From Costus lasius (lineage: Eukaryota; Streptophyta; Magnoliopsida; Zingiberales; Costaceae): a stretch of 64,000 nt of DNA. The stretch lies in NCBI GenBank assembly GCA_027563935.2, contig CM050451.1, forward strand, positions 96,499,565-96,563,564, written 5' to 3'. The notes below the pieces were generated by a model. It was not told the origin of the DNA. It saw only the letters and a list, made by a program, of their open reading frames with translations, and did not search any database. This document shows positions 1-10,974 of the stretch, piece by piece; the first letter of the stretch is position 1; every line of letters begins with the position of its first letter. Position numbers and translations under genes: made by a program.

Positions 1-708
1 CATTGTTTCCGTAAAGAAGCAAATAAAGGTGTGGAAAATTGAAGGGGGCAAAAAGTGAATTGATCCCTCGTTTGGTCATCCTCCCAAATCAAGGGGATAA
101 GGCGACAGATGAAATTGCAGCCACTCTCCTCACTGCTCTCGAAGTTGACGAAGAAACTCTCGAAGCTCGTCCTCTCCCAGCCGCTCTCCTCGCCCCGAAG
201 CTCGCCCTCCCTCCTCGCCCGTTAGCCGCTCGCCCTCCTCACCCCTCCAGCCGCTCGCCCTCCTCGCTCTTCGCCGCTCGCCCTCCTCGCCGTCAGCCGG
301 GGCTTTGTTCAGTGGACACTTCGATCTATTCGCCATCGCCAGCTTGCGTGCTCGCGATGATGAAGAGGGCTGATGAAGAGGGCGAACGGATTCTTTGTCA
401 CCTCCGCCGCCATTGTTAGGGAAAGCCGCATCGCCTTCTTTGTCACCTCCTGTCGGAGGAGCTCGCCCGCGCGAAGGATGGCGGAGGAAGACTTGCAAAT
501 GAGGGCGGCTGTGAGGCACGTCGTCGCTCCCACGGAGCCGCCCACTGCCCCCTGACTCTTGCACGTACTCCTGTTGGAGAAGCTCACCCACGCAGAGGAT
601 GCCATCTCCCCGGCGGAGGAGGATGTGCGGATGAGGGCGGCAGTAATGGACGAGCTAGCGCTAACTCACGAAGCCGGAGCCCGGGTGGGACACGTGACTC
701 TCACGTGA
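1..708. other. GC-rich segment with internal duplications, no firm gene
   Basis: This stretch is far richer in G+C than the DNA that follows. From about 178 to 300 a C-rich word (CGCTCGCCCTCCTCGC and variants) recurs about five times. About 445-520 and 565-640 are diverged copies of one another, sharing a CTCCTGT-GGAG start and a GATGAGGGCGGC end. Many frames are open simply because of composition. The most protein-like is the plus frame 568-708, which reads LLEKLTHAEDAISPAEEDV and then runs to a stop at 706-708; it matches no family I know. It could be a captured exon fragment or the edge of a gene outside the window. Confidence 0.35.
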
Positions 709-1653
709 TCCCTCTCGATGGATGATAGTTTTGTTCCCTGTGGATTAACAGTCCGTCCCCTCACCTTATACATCCTTTCACGGAAACATACTGTAAATGT
801 CATTTTATAAGCATGTTCCAGTGGTAAAAAAATTAATCTCGATGGCTCAAATTTTTTTTTTCATTCCTTTCATCGTCCATTAGAACATGTTTTTCAATTA
901 ATTCAAGTGGATGGAGTAGACAACTTACCAATATTTTGTTATTCTTTTCCTTATTAATGCATCTGTTCCAAAATTTGACATTTTTTCAAATGTTTCTCAT
1001 ATTCAGAGTCCATCTAGATATGTCCTTGAATTTTGGAAAGTATTTCTAAAAGTTAGCAGTCATGATAGTTTAAGTCAATTTTATAAATCCAATAGCTTTC
1101 TATTATGAAAACCCTAGTGTGCTACTTTGTTTGGCTTTGACGATTGAGGATCAGGTATATTGATATCAGTAGTAGTTAGAAGCTGATTAATGCTAGCATG
1201 TCTGGCTCGAGTAGAAATTCTGTCTATTTGAGAAACATCTGCAGGCGCTGTAGGAACGTCACAAGAAAAGTCTTGCACCTATCACCGGATTAATAATTTA
1301 GCATACTACTCCAAGACAATAAGCATCAAAGAAGACACCCGTGCAACAACAATGTCTACTAAAATAACAAATGCATGAGCATCATTCTCATATTCATTCA
1401 GATTTGTATCAGACTTAACACAATCATATGGAATTAGAGAAAAAAAGAAAGATCTGTCGGCAGGAGTTATACAGGCCAGACTTTGTAAACCAAAACATAA
1501 GTGTTGTGTATGTAATAGCCCGGTTTAGCCTCATATCAAAAATAAAATTTCATAAACTTTGATTGCTCATTAGCAGGTCTAAATATGCATAACTTAGTTC
1601 AGCAAGATTCCATGTGTCTCCTTTTCTCCTTTGTTACATGTTGTTGTTATCAA
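709..1653. other. Intergenic DNA upstream of DUF241 gene A1
   Basis: AT-rich DNA without a convincing frame. The last 100 bases are the A1 core promoter region, which is closely matched by the DNA just upstream of A2. The rest has no counterpart at A2 because a retrotransposon begins there. I see no RNA gene or organised repeat. Confidence 0.5.
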
Positions 1654-1661
1654 TATATAAA
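1654..1661 (+). promoter_or_regulatory. TATA box of DUF241 gene A1
   Basis: TATATAAA lies 92 bases before the A1 start codon. The same box sits 93 bases before the A2 start codon, followed by a near-identical leader (AGAGACAG, then GGCAACTCAATCC). Conservation of box, spacing and leader between paralogues supports a real core promoter. Confidence 0.7.
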
Positions 1662-1745
1662 GAGACAGAGAAGGAGAAGAGGCAACTCAATCCTCCACTT
1701 GTTCAATCCAAGGACTTTGCAAGAGCTTAAAAGAAAGAAGCGAAA

Positions 1746-2492
1746 ATGAGTAGCTACGCAGTGAATGAGAAGGCCTTCTTCCATGTTCGTTCTATCAGCC
1801 TGCCACCTCAAACTCATCCTACTACGCTCAGGGTCGAAGAACAGCTGCACATAATAAAGGCATCTTTGGAATTGTCGTCTTCCAAGACATCCTCAATGAA
1901 GATGGAGACCATCTGCAGCGGATTGCGATATCTCTCTGAACTCTATGACAGCATCGAAGATCTTCTTCAGCTTCCAAGCATCCAGCAAGGAATACTGCGA
2001 TCCGACCAAATGAAATGGATGGAGAAGGACGTGGACGGATCAATAAAGCTGTTGAATGTTTGCAGTGCATTGAAGGATGCAGTCATTACATCAAGAAAGC
2101 AGCTTCAAGATCTTCAATTTGCAATTCAGAGGAGAGGTGACAGCTCCACTGGAGAGAAAGTGCAGGCCTACTTTCGCTCAAGGAAGAAGACAAATAAGAT
2201 TATCAAGAAGTGTTGTAAGAATTTACTCCGAACGGATTGCAAATCTCTATCAGATTCTCAGACCTCTGAAGACTCTGATGTCTCAGCGGTTTTGAAAGGG
2301 TTGAACGGAGCAAGAATCATCACCAGATCACTCCTTTGCTCAATCTTGTGTTGCATGTTCACACCAAAGACGAAGGCCAGCTTGTGGCATTTTGCTTCAA
2401 AGCCCAAGATAGGGAGTGCCGAGGATCATGTATCTAAATTATGTGCATCTCTTAGAGCTACTGATGGTGCAAAATCGGTTGAAGACATTTGA
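1746..2492 (+). CDS. DUF241 (BPS1-like) protein A1, C-terminally truncated
   Basis: Single-exon gene of 248 codons in the plant-specific DUF241 family (Pfam PF03087), whose molecular role is unknown. Family hallmarks are the N-terminal FHVRSISLPPQTHP block, the following helices (LYDSIEDLLQLPSIQQG), VCSALKDAV, LQDLQFAIQRRGD, and a short hydrophobic patch (SLLCSILCCMF) near residue 196. The start is the first ATG after the leader and is conserved in A2. Compared with A2 (285 aa), a 17-nt deletion near residue 237 shifts the frame, so the usual C-terminus ending in LLNILSL is replaced by AKSVEDI and a stop. The lost tail can still be recognised in DNA up to about 2587. It may be expressed as a shortened protein or be an early pseudogene. 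Confidence 0.8.
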   Translation: MSSYAVNEKAFFHVRSISLPPQTHPTTLRVEEQLHIIKASLELSSSKTSSMKMETICSGLRYLSELYDSIEDLLQLPSIQQGILRSDQMKWMEKDVDGSIKLLNVCSALKDAVITSRKQLQDLQFAIQRRGDSSTGEKVQAYFRSRKKTNKIIKKCCKNLLRTDCKSLSDSQTSEDSDVSAVLKGLNGARIITRSLLCSILCCMFTPKTKASLWHFASKPKIGSAEDHVSKLCASLRATDGAKSVEDI

Positions 2493-3093
2493 GGCCAGTT
2501 TTGGCAGAAGTTGTGAATGATCTGAAATGCCTGTTTCGGAGATTGATCCAAAATAGGGCTTCACTTTTCAACATTCTAAGTCTCTAAATGCCTATAAGAC
2601 TACTCTTCTGATAGAGCTAATTGTTCTATCTTTGCTAGTTGTACATGAGATGTAAATTTTGTGGGTTCATTTTTTGTTATATTTCAATGTAAATTGAAAT
2701 ATTAAAAAGAGTGTGACCGTTTCAAATTCATCTTATAAATTATAAGACTTTTTGTTTTAGTAGATTATAGCTTCCAATGAACGCAAGCATTCATGTTAAT
2801 TACCCCTAAGGATCTTAGGGCACCATTGATTGAGAGATCTATAACATATAACAAAGTGAAGACAAGATGGTTGAAAGAATAATATCATTTATAATTTTGT
2901 GTCATGACACGGGTTACAATTTAATTACAAGAGTACATCATTTGACATAAGCCATGGAGAAAAATTTGAGTTGCATTGTAACAACGTTGAGGAACTATTC
3001 CCCGATACGAAGTATCGACGTACGCACCTCCTAAACAACGTCATCGACAACACGCGTTGAGTATTTATCGTCCATGACCGAATGTGCAGAATT

Positions 3094-3733
3094 TGGTGAA
3101 CGAGCCGATAGGCCAAACGTTCGAATTTGGGTGAACGAGTCGTGGGACCAAACGTTCAGAATTTAGATGAATGGGCCGATAGGCCAAACATTCGAAGTTG
3201 GGTGAACGAGCCGATGGGCCAAGCGTTCGAATTTCAGTGAACGGGTCATGGGACCAAATGTTCGAATTTGATTGAATGAGCCAATAGGCCAAACATTCAG
3301 AATTTGAGTTGGTGAACGAGTCAATAGGCCAAGCGTTCGGAATTTGGTTGAGTTGATGAACGAGCCGATAGGCCAAGTGTTCGAATTTCAATGAATGGGT
3401 CGTGAGACCAAACGTTCAAAATTGATTGAATGAACCGATGGGCCAAACATTCAAAATTTGGATGAACAAGCCGATGGGCCAAACGTTCAAAATTTAGATG
3501 AACGGGTCATGGGACCAAACGTTCAAATTTTAATTGAGTTGACGAACGAGCCGATGGGCCTAGCGTTCGAGATTTGTTCGAATTCGATTGAATGAACCGA
3601 TAGGCCAAACATTCAAAATTTGGGATGAACGAGCCGATGGGCCAAACGTTCAGAAGTTGGATGAACGGGTCGTGGGACCAAACGTTCGAAATTTGGGTGA
3701 ATGGGTCCTGGGACCAATCATTTAGAATTTGGG
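3094..3733. repeat. Tandem array, about 17 units of 35-45 bp
   Basis: Units begin GAACGAGCCGATGGGCCA or GAACGGGTCGTGGGACCA and continue with AACGTTCGAATTTGG and variants. Two unit types (GCCGATGGGCC and GTCGTGGGACC) alternate irregularly, and some units carry an extra GAGTTGA-type extension. The minus frame stays open across several units but reads only repeated SFTNSN/LAYRLVH-like noise, so I do not treat it as a gene. Confidence 0.9.
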
Positions 3734-4735
3734 TGAATTCATAGATCTGCTTAGATTCAGGTCTCCGATAAAAAATCTGAGATCATATTTAGAAAGATCT
3801 GACTCAATTTGATAAGCGTCGATGTTTGGATCGTCTTAAGAGCCATCCGATTGGCTGAGATCCGAGTGAATTAATTTCAACCGTTGAAAGTATGATTCGT
3901 AGATCTGCTTGATCTAGACCCTTGATTAAAATTTTGAGGGCGGATTTGGAAATATATGATCTATATTTGTAAGGATCGACATTCGAATTATTTCAAAAGC
4001 TATCTGATTGGCTGAGATTTGTGCAAATCAATCTTAGTCGTTGAAAATTTGATTCGTAGATTTGTTTTGATATGGATCTCTGATTGAAAATCCGAAGGCG
4101 GATCTGGAAAGATCTGACTCAGATTTGTAAAGATCAATATTTGGATCATTTCAAAAATTATCTGATTGGCTGAGATTTGTGCAAGTCAATCTTAGCCGTT
4201 GAAAGCTTGATTCACAGATTTGCTTAGATCTAGATTTCTGATTGAAAATCAGAGGGCAGATCTGGAATGATCTAATCGAAATTTGTAAGGATAGATATTC
4301 AGATCACTATGGATGTCATCTGATTGGCTAAGATTTATGCAAATCAATTTCAGCCGTTGATTGCATTTAAAATTGATTTATCATGACCTTTCATTTAAAT
4401 TTGCAGATCCGTATCGATCTGAGTCTCGGATCGAAGATCCAATATCATATTTGGAAAGATCTAATCCAAGTGGGTAAGAATTGATACTCGCGTCATTTCA
4501 AAAGCTATTCGATAAATTGAGATTCGGGTGAATTAATGTCAGCCGTTGATATTTCAATTCATCAATTTGTTTTGATCCAAGTCTCTGATCGAAAATCTGA
4601 GGGCGTATCTGGAAAGATCTGATCCAAATTTAGAAGGGTGAATGTTTAGATCACTTTTGGAGCCATATGATTGGATGGGATTCGGATGGATTAATTTCAG
4701 TCATTGATTTCATTTGAGTTAATCAGGCCTTTGAT
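3734..4735. repeat. Tandem array, six diverged units of about 158 bp
   Basis: The word CTGATTGGCTGAGATT or a variant occurs at about 3847, 4004, 4162, 4320, 4510 and 4667, so most units are 157-158 bp and one is about 190 bp. Each unit also carries AGATCTG..AAATCTGAGGG..GGAAAGATCTGA and a CAGCCGTTGA block. The units are diverged, so the array is old. It directly follows the 35-45 bp array within the same insertion. Confidence 0.85.
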
Positions 4736-4929
4736 TCTGAGATAAATTTGGGTCGTTACGTATGGCTCGAAAAATCAAATCAAAACCATTTGTATTTACT
4801 TTCGATCTGATCCGTTTGATCAGAATAGATAGATCAAATCCAAGCCATCAATTTAAAGTCTAATCCAAGCCGTTGGATTATCTATTAGGCAAAATTGGAT
4901 CGCTGGATCTTTGATGATTTTAGTGGAAT

Positions 4930-6130
4930 TTGTGATAACGCGAACAGTGTTCGCCGTTCGTCCCGCCTTCCACTTTTTTCGTCCGCCGTCCCTCGCCCGC
5001 CGGTCGCATGCTCCGGATGCTGAAGCCTCCTCGCATCTCGTCGAAACAGTGGCTGGAGGCCGGCAGTGATTCGACGCCAAACAAAATCACGCGAGTGATT
5101 TCGTCCGAAACAAAGGTGAAACCAGGGTCGCCGGAAAAGGTCTCGATTCCGGCGATCCATGTGTCAGATGGACAGATCCTCGTAATCACGGGTTCGAATT
5201 TCAGAAGAGAAGGCGTGGACGAAGTCTCAATTTGATCAGGCGGCTGGATGACGTGTTCTTCGCGAAGAACTTGGCAGCGTCCGTAGTGAAAGGAAACAGG
5301 GGTCGCCGGAAAGAATCTTTCGATTCCGGCGATCCATGCGTCGGATGGCCGGATCCTTCCGACCGTCGGTTCGCATGCTCGATAAGAAGGTGTGGACGAA
5401 GTTTCAGCTTGATCAGACCACCGGATGCTGGATGGGACGAGGAGAACTCGAAGATGTGCAAAGCTCGGCGGAAAGTTCTTTGGCAATGCTTGGCGGCGGC
5501 ACGCTTCATCAATGATTTGAGCGGCAGAGGCGCGGAAGATTTCCAATGCTCTGGCAATGGATTTGGCGGAAGATTTCCAGCGATAGTTGTTTGGCGATAG
5601 GCTCGGCGAGGCTTGGGGCAAACTCGGAGGATGAGTTCGGTGAGCTTCGTCAATGATTTCCTCATCCGACCATCTCTATCCAACGATGAGACTTCTGCTC
5701 GCATCCAGAAGCATCGAGCTCTGGAGGTGACGAGTTCTGGAAGCGGAAGACTTCCAGTTTGAGTGATGGGGCTGTTTGGCGACGGCCCGGTGGCGGAAGA
5801 TTTCTAGATCGGCGGCTGCTTGCTTCGCTAGGAAGTTCTTTGCGATCAGCCCAGAGATGGTGCCTCTGAGGTGACCTCTGTGGTGGCGAACTTCTTTCCT
5901 AGCGTTAAACTCGGTGGCAGAAAACGAGCGGAGGTGCCTTCTGCTGAAGGCAAGCACGAGGCTGGTGATCTTGGGGTCCGGCGACTTGGATTGTCTAGCG
6001 GCGGCTCAACCTTGTGACAGCAGCGCCTGGATCTGAGATCTCAGGACAGCGGGATGTCAGCGCCTGGATCTGGAGAAGCAGGGTGTGGACCGGGTCAAAG
6101 ATTTCATCGCTTGTAAGAGCGACGGATCAT
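4930..6130. other. GC-rich domain of the solo-LTR-like insertion, with an internal duplication
   Basis: G+C rises sharply here compared with both sides. About 5118-5250 and 5295-5435 are two copies of one block: each has GATTCCGGCGATCCATG, a second GGATC/AGATC word, then AGAAGGNGTGGACGAAG and TTGATCAG. Long frames are open on both strands, but they follow the base composition, overlap one another and match no family. I interpret this as the regulatory or transcribed part of an LTR rather than a gene. Confidence 0.6.
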
Positions 6131-6384
6131 GTCGTCTTCGGCAAATCAGAAGTGTCCTCTTTTTTCTTTATTATGAAATTTCCAGCCGATGACAATTCCC
6201 AGCATGTGATTTTTGCCATTGTAAGGTCCTATTCCTCACCAAATCCTTACGTCACTGAAATTTCCAGCCCACTCTTCTCCAAATTTTTTTTTTTTTTTTT
6301 TTTTGTGTTGAGACAACAATTCTCTTCGTTTTTTTTTTTGCAAGCAGCACCTCTTTTTTCTTTTGCTTCTCCGATTTTTCAGAA

Positions 6385-6735
6385 AGTTCTTAATGGGGGT
6401 TTAGGTTTTTTTTCTACAGTAATTTTTAATGGAAATCAGGTTTAGGGTTTTTTTACGTAGTCCTTAATGGGAATCAGGTTTAGAATTTTCTATAGTAGTC
6501 CTTAATGGAAATCATGTTTAGGGTTTAGGATTTTTCTACTATAGTCCTTAATGGAAATCAAGTTGATGATTTTTCTACAATAGTCCTTAATGGAGATCAG
6601 GAGATCAGGCTCAGGTTTTTTCTACAGTAGTCTTTAATGGAAATCAGGTTCAGGATTTTTTACCGTAGTCCTTAATGGAGATTAAAAGATCAGGCTTAGG
6701 TATTTTTCTACAGTAGTCTTTATTTGGGGATAGAA
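6385..6735. repeat. Tandem array, about eight units of 42-55 bp
   Basis: Each unit contains TAGTCCTTAATGGAAATCAG followed by GTTTAGG and TTTTTCTACA. Later units add a GATCAGG insertion. This is the third tandem array within the same 4.8 kb insertion and its unit is unrelated to the other two. Confidence 0.85.
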
Positions 6736-7449
6736 TGAGGGGAAGAAGAAAAGGTGAGAGAGTATATGCTGAGATCCCCTTCTTTGCCTCTGGCAATCCT
6801 CCTCAATTATCTCTCGTCAATGCCAAAAAATTTCCTTGTTCGAATTAGCGTCAATAGCCTCTCTAGCCGAAAATCTCAATAGCGTGAATAGCCGAAAGTA
6901 GTGAATAGCGTCCTCCAATGAGTTTTGGCCCCCTTCTCTTTTTATACTCATTCCCTTGCTATTTTGTTGAGGTAAATAAATAAATTTATTTGCTAATCAA
7001 TGTCTCGTCTCATCTAAACGTATGCGTGACTGTCTAAGAGTTTCTCACGATCATTTAGTTCCACGTTTATGTAAGGATTGTGGTTTTATATATATATATA
7101 TATATTTTTTATTACCATATTCCCTCATATTTACTAATTCGAACGCAGCATTTGAAGCGCAGGATTTGCTTTTGCCATATTTGCTCCCACGTTTCTCTCT
7201 TTGTCGAATTTCACATCTCCTATTTCCAATTTACTCCATGTGGCATTTGCTTTTTCGATTTTTACCAAACAAAATAGCTACACAATTATAATTTTGACCC
7301 ATTCTTCAATTCTCTTTGGACACTATTTTTAATAAGTCAAAATTAAATTATTATGTGGCTTAAATTAATTAATTAATAACTAATTAATTAATAATTAGTT
7401 AATTAATTAATTATTTAATTAATTACTTTTTTTTGCCGTCAACATATTT

Positions 7450-8525
7450 GTATACCAGAATCAATTGTTAAAATGGTAAACAAGGTCCTCCAAGTATTTA
7501 TCTTTATGCTTTTCTTTTGTAGAGGCTCTTGTGGACTGCCGAGTGCCAAGACGAAATATCACATGTTTTGTTTACTAAAGCTAGCTGGTCTTCCGCTTTC
7601 TAAAACTGAATTAGCAAGGCATTATTACCGTCTCACATATTTATCTTGTATCTAGAATTTAAGAAAATGTTATATTTATTGCCCTAGGATCTATTGGTAA
7701 ACATGTTGTAAAGTGCAATCACTTTGTGAGCTAATATCAAAAATCTTATAAGAAAAAAAAACTCAATTATATGTATAACCAATATCACCTTAAAGAGATT
7801 AAGTAATAAAAAAGACACTATGAGATACCTCACTTTAGTCTTATATAAAAAGTGAAAGAATAATTATTATGATATATATTGATTAATGAGTTCACTATAT
7901 TAAACTAAGAATAAACAGTATAAATTAAGTCGTTGATTTAGTCACATCAAGTTAAGCCATGTGACTTAGTCACATTAAGTTAAATAGGTTTTTTTTTATA
8001 ATTAAGTAGGCGTAACAAATGATATCAATGAAAATCTAGTCCCATCCATAATGAGAGGCAAATAGGAAAGTGGTACTCTAGATTTTGGAGTCCTCAACTC
8101 CTCATTGGATTCACCTGTTAACTAGGAATAATACTCGATTATGTGGTAGACCTTAGGCTTGATGATGATGTCGAGTCTAAGTATAAGAAATGCGATTTCC
8201 TAATTTAGTATATAGTAAATAGAACAAGTACTATCATGGTATTCAGGCTTAATGAGTAAATTGGTTTTAATAAATGCAACAAAATAAGCTTAGTCCTAAG
8301 TATAGCGAGTGGCAATAGAAAAGGGCTACAATAGATAATAGAGTCATCACTAGGCTAACATTATATGCTACTAATTAAAAATGATCCTCAACTATGCTTT
8401 TAGCCACCATCCTCATCAGCCATATACCATTGCTAGGATTTGTTTAATAAACAAAATAACTCATTAACTTAGTTAGCTTAAAATAATATAACCTAATTTA
8501 AAATATTTAAGCTTAAGTTAGTAGT
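7450..8525. other. Resumed A1 3' flank followed by AT-rich DNA with dispersed degenerate repeats
   Basis: About 7450-7530 matches the 3' flank of A2 (AATTGTTAAAATGGTAAACA followed by CATCTTTATGCTTTT at both loci), showing where host DNA resumes after the insertion. From about 8030 a loose repeat recurs near 8050, 8180, 8300 and again at 9090: CTAAGTATAG, then GTGGCAATA, then AAAGGGCTAC. I see no protein-coding frame of substance. Confidence 0.55.
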
Positions 8526-8921
8526 AGGCCTATTTTGGCCTTACTGTTAATTGTTTTATAATTGTACTAAATTGTACTATACTATATTGTGCTATACTGT
8601 CAAAATTTATATGATATTTGGTAAATAACTTTTTAACTACTATTAAAATTTATAATAATAATATATATATTATTTTAAATTATTTAAAATAATAATATTT
8701 TTTATTTTTTTTATTAAATTATTAAATTATTTAAAATAATATTACTTAAAATTTTAATCAAAATAATATAAAATTATTTTTTTTAAAGAAGTAGAAGCAA
8801 CAAAAGCATCAAATTATAACTTTTCTAACTTTTACTTTTTATTACTAAACAGCTTTGTAATTACTTTATACTTAAAAGTTACTTAAAAAATAGCTTAAAA
8901 GTGGATTCAAACAGGCTCATA
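8526..8921. mobile_element. Possible AT-rich MITE
   Basis: A very AT-rich block of about 395 bp with no coding capacity. It begins AGGCCTATTTTGGC and ends TTCAAACAGGCTC, which is an imperfect inverted match (GAGCCTGTTTGAA) of the kind seen at Tourist/Harbinger or hAT miniature elements. The target duplication is unclear. It could also be ordinary AT-rich DNA with a chance terminal match. Confidence 0.4.
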
Positions 8922-10752
8922 GGAAGCTCACAAGCTTTATATATGATGATATCTTTTCTCCCACTTCAATATAGGACTAAACTTAGGCTAATGAGCTTGC
9001 TATTATTAATTTTTTTTTGTTAAACATCTTAATTAAACCATATTTTTCAAGTGAATCATAATAAAGAGTATTCAAAACAAACATAATCTTAGATATAGTA
9101 AAGTGCTAATACGAAAGGGCTACCATATATGTATTGTGTGTACTAGTCTATACCAACTCGACCCATTCTAATAGCTAAGAATCTAATCATTTGGGCATAC
9201 AATTTGGTCAAATTTAGTCATATTCACTCACATATCATTCACATAATTCTTGACCGCTCTTAATTTTTAAATTCTTTATCCATTCTCATAGTTTCATACA
9301 ATTTTTTTTCCATAATTTTTCTATGGCACCAAAAGGGTAAAATGTTGATCTTGTATGGAAGTATGCTGAAAGAAATATTGCATAATTAACACCATTAGTA
9401 ATGCATTCATATACTTTCAAAAGTGTCACTAGAGTCCAATAATACCTTACTAGTGATTGTCCTAGAATTTCATAATGCATGAGACACTTCAAAAGATTAT
9501 TTCAAATCAACAAATAATGCATAGTCAAGTGTGAAGCTAATGCACCTCTCGGCTTATTGCTTATGATAAATAAGCTACAAAAGATGTGAAGATGGAGGAG
9601 GCTATTCATATCTAAGCGCTCAATATACCTTTGAGGAGGATGTGTGGCATGCTTCTATGTGGTTTAGTGAATAACCTCAATGTAAAGCGAGTAGAAGTGA
9701 CCTAGAATCTATATGAACTGTGCATCTGATGAGCCAAAGTGTGAGCATATGTAAAGCCTCTAGAAGCTATGTAGCCCTTACTAATGGCCAATGTGGCATT
9801 AAAGCTTTTTTGAACTCGATACCTGAATGCAATTTGAGCATTCACAAATTGACCTAAAGACCACTCTATCACAAGTAAGCAAATATGAAATAATGAAACT
9901 TACACATAAAAAAAACACTAGAAATCAATAAAGCAATTTGAAAATGAGTTTACTTCAATCACATTCCTTTAGATATTATAAGCAACACCTATTACTCTAT
10001 AATGATGTTGAAGATCCAAGAATTGGGCCTCAAAATTTAGTTATTGGCACCATATGTAAATATCATGCAGTATTTTATGATGAAGTTGAAGAAAACCAAT
10101 ATGAAAATTGCCAAGAAAGCAGGTGCTCCAACCAAGGGAAGAATGAAGAATAGGGGTGAGCTAAAATTAGTAATTACTTTTTTTTTTACCTATTTTACTA
10201 AAGGAATCCATAAAATTGGTTTGGTAAATTTGATAATAATAATTTTTTTATTATTTGGAACTCGATAATAATAATGGTAAAATATTTTCAGTACAGTAAT
10301 TTATCAATTTATCAAAATTATTATATCTAAATAAAAAATATAATTATATTTAAGGCCCACATGCCGCATCCATCTAGCTGTGCTACATGGCCTCCAGTCT
10401 AGACTCACAGTCCACAATCCACTTCAGCAATCAATGCGCTTGGTGTGCCGACTCCAACGGAGCAAGTTTAAGTGCCCACTGAGGAAATCTAGAAATGATA
10501 TATATCTTGAGGTAGAATTTGTTTGCTACTGTCCACTAATCTAGCATTTAGAATGAAAAGAGGAGAGAGGAAGAATTCAATTTATATTGTTTATATTGTT
10601 GAAACTCAGCTTACAAGTTAGAGCTTAAAAATTAAAATTTGACTATAATAAAATAAGGGGTAAATGAAAGAATATGATATAGTAATTTCTTGATTGCATT
10701 AGATAATTTTTTGAAGGACTCTCTCAATTGGCTAGACAAATTGAGTCATACT

Positions 10753-10756
<4 letters not shown>
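8922..10756. other. AT-rich intergenic DNA between A1 and B1
   Basis: No convincing gene is present. Around 10015-10055 a short block matches the A2-B2 interval near 37985-38025 (TTAGTTATTGGCACCA at both), so it is a piece of the duplicated A-B intergenic DNA. The DNA between it and about 10975 has no counterpart at A2-B2 and is therefore probably inserted. Confidence 0.5.

Positions 10757-10793
<37 letters not shown>
10757..10793. repeat. (AT)n microsatellite
   Basis: An almost pure run of about 18 AT dinucleotides. Confidence 0.95.
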
Positions 10794-10797
<4 letters not shown>

Positions 10798-10974
10798 ATA
10801 ATGGGTTGCATACACAAAGTTACAAACTCACCAAGTAATATATTTATATTAAAAAAAAAAATATAAAAATCAGTAAAATTAGTAATTTACCTACTTTTAC
10901 TAATCTACTTGGTATTTTACTTATTTTTAGCAATTTACCAATTGGTAGTTACTGATCAGTACTGGTAACAAAAA

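Larger units (their letters stand above)
2660..7444. mobile_element. Solo-LTR-like insertion of 4.8 kb
   Basis: The insertion starts with TGTGGG and ends with TCAACA, so it has the TG...CA ends of an LTR. It is flanked by AATTT (2655-2659) and TATTT (7445-7449). The uninterrupted paralogous site lies downstream of A2 at about 37520, where GATGTAAATTTGTATACG joins the two flanks directly. That gives an empty site and a 5-bp target duplication with one later mutation. No retroviral gene is present. Inside, in order, are a head region (2660-3090), a 17-unit array, a 158-bp-unit array, a GC-rich domain (about 4930-6130), poly-T tracts, a third array, and an AT-rich end with TA and TTAA repeats. 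LTRs of 4-5 kb are known in the Tat/Ogre side of Ty3/gypsy; assigning this family there is inference. Orientation is not settled. Confidence 0.65.

Noticed and set aside
1650..2070. Minus frames opposite A1
   Set aside because: Shadows of the DUF241 gene, not conserved in A2.
3065..3391. 108-codon minus-strand frame
   Set aside because: It lies wholly inside a tandem array and its peptide is just the repeated unit translated; stops vary between units.
3094..3733. CRISPR-like array
   Set aside because: Units vary in length and the 'spacers' are part of the repeat; plant nuclear context excludes CRISPR.
4920..5957. Several overlapping long frames (up to 233 codons) on both strands
   Set aside because: They overlap in GC-rich LTR DNA, match no family and follow the internal duplication; none has a codon pattern favouring one frame.
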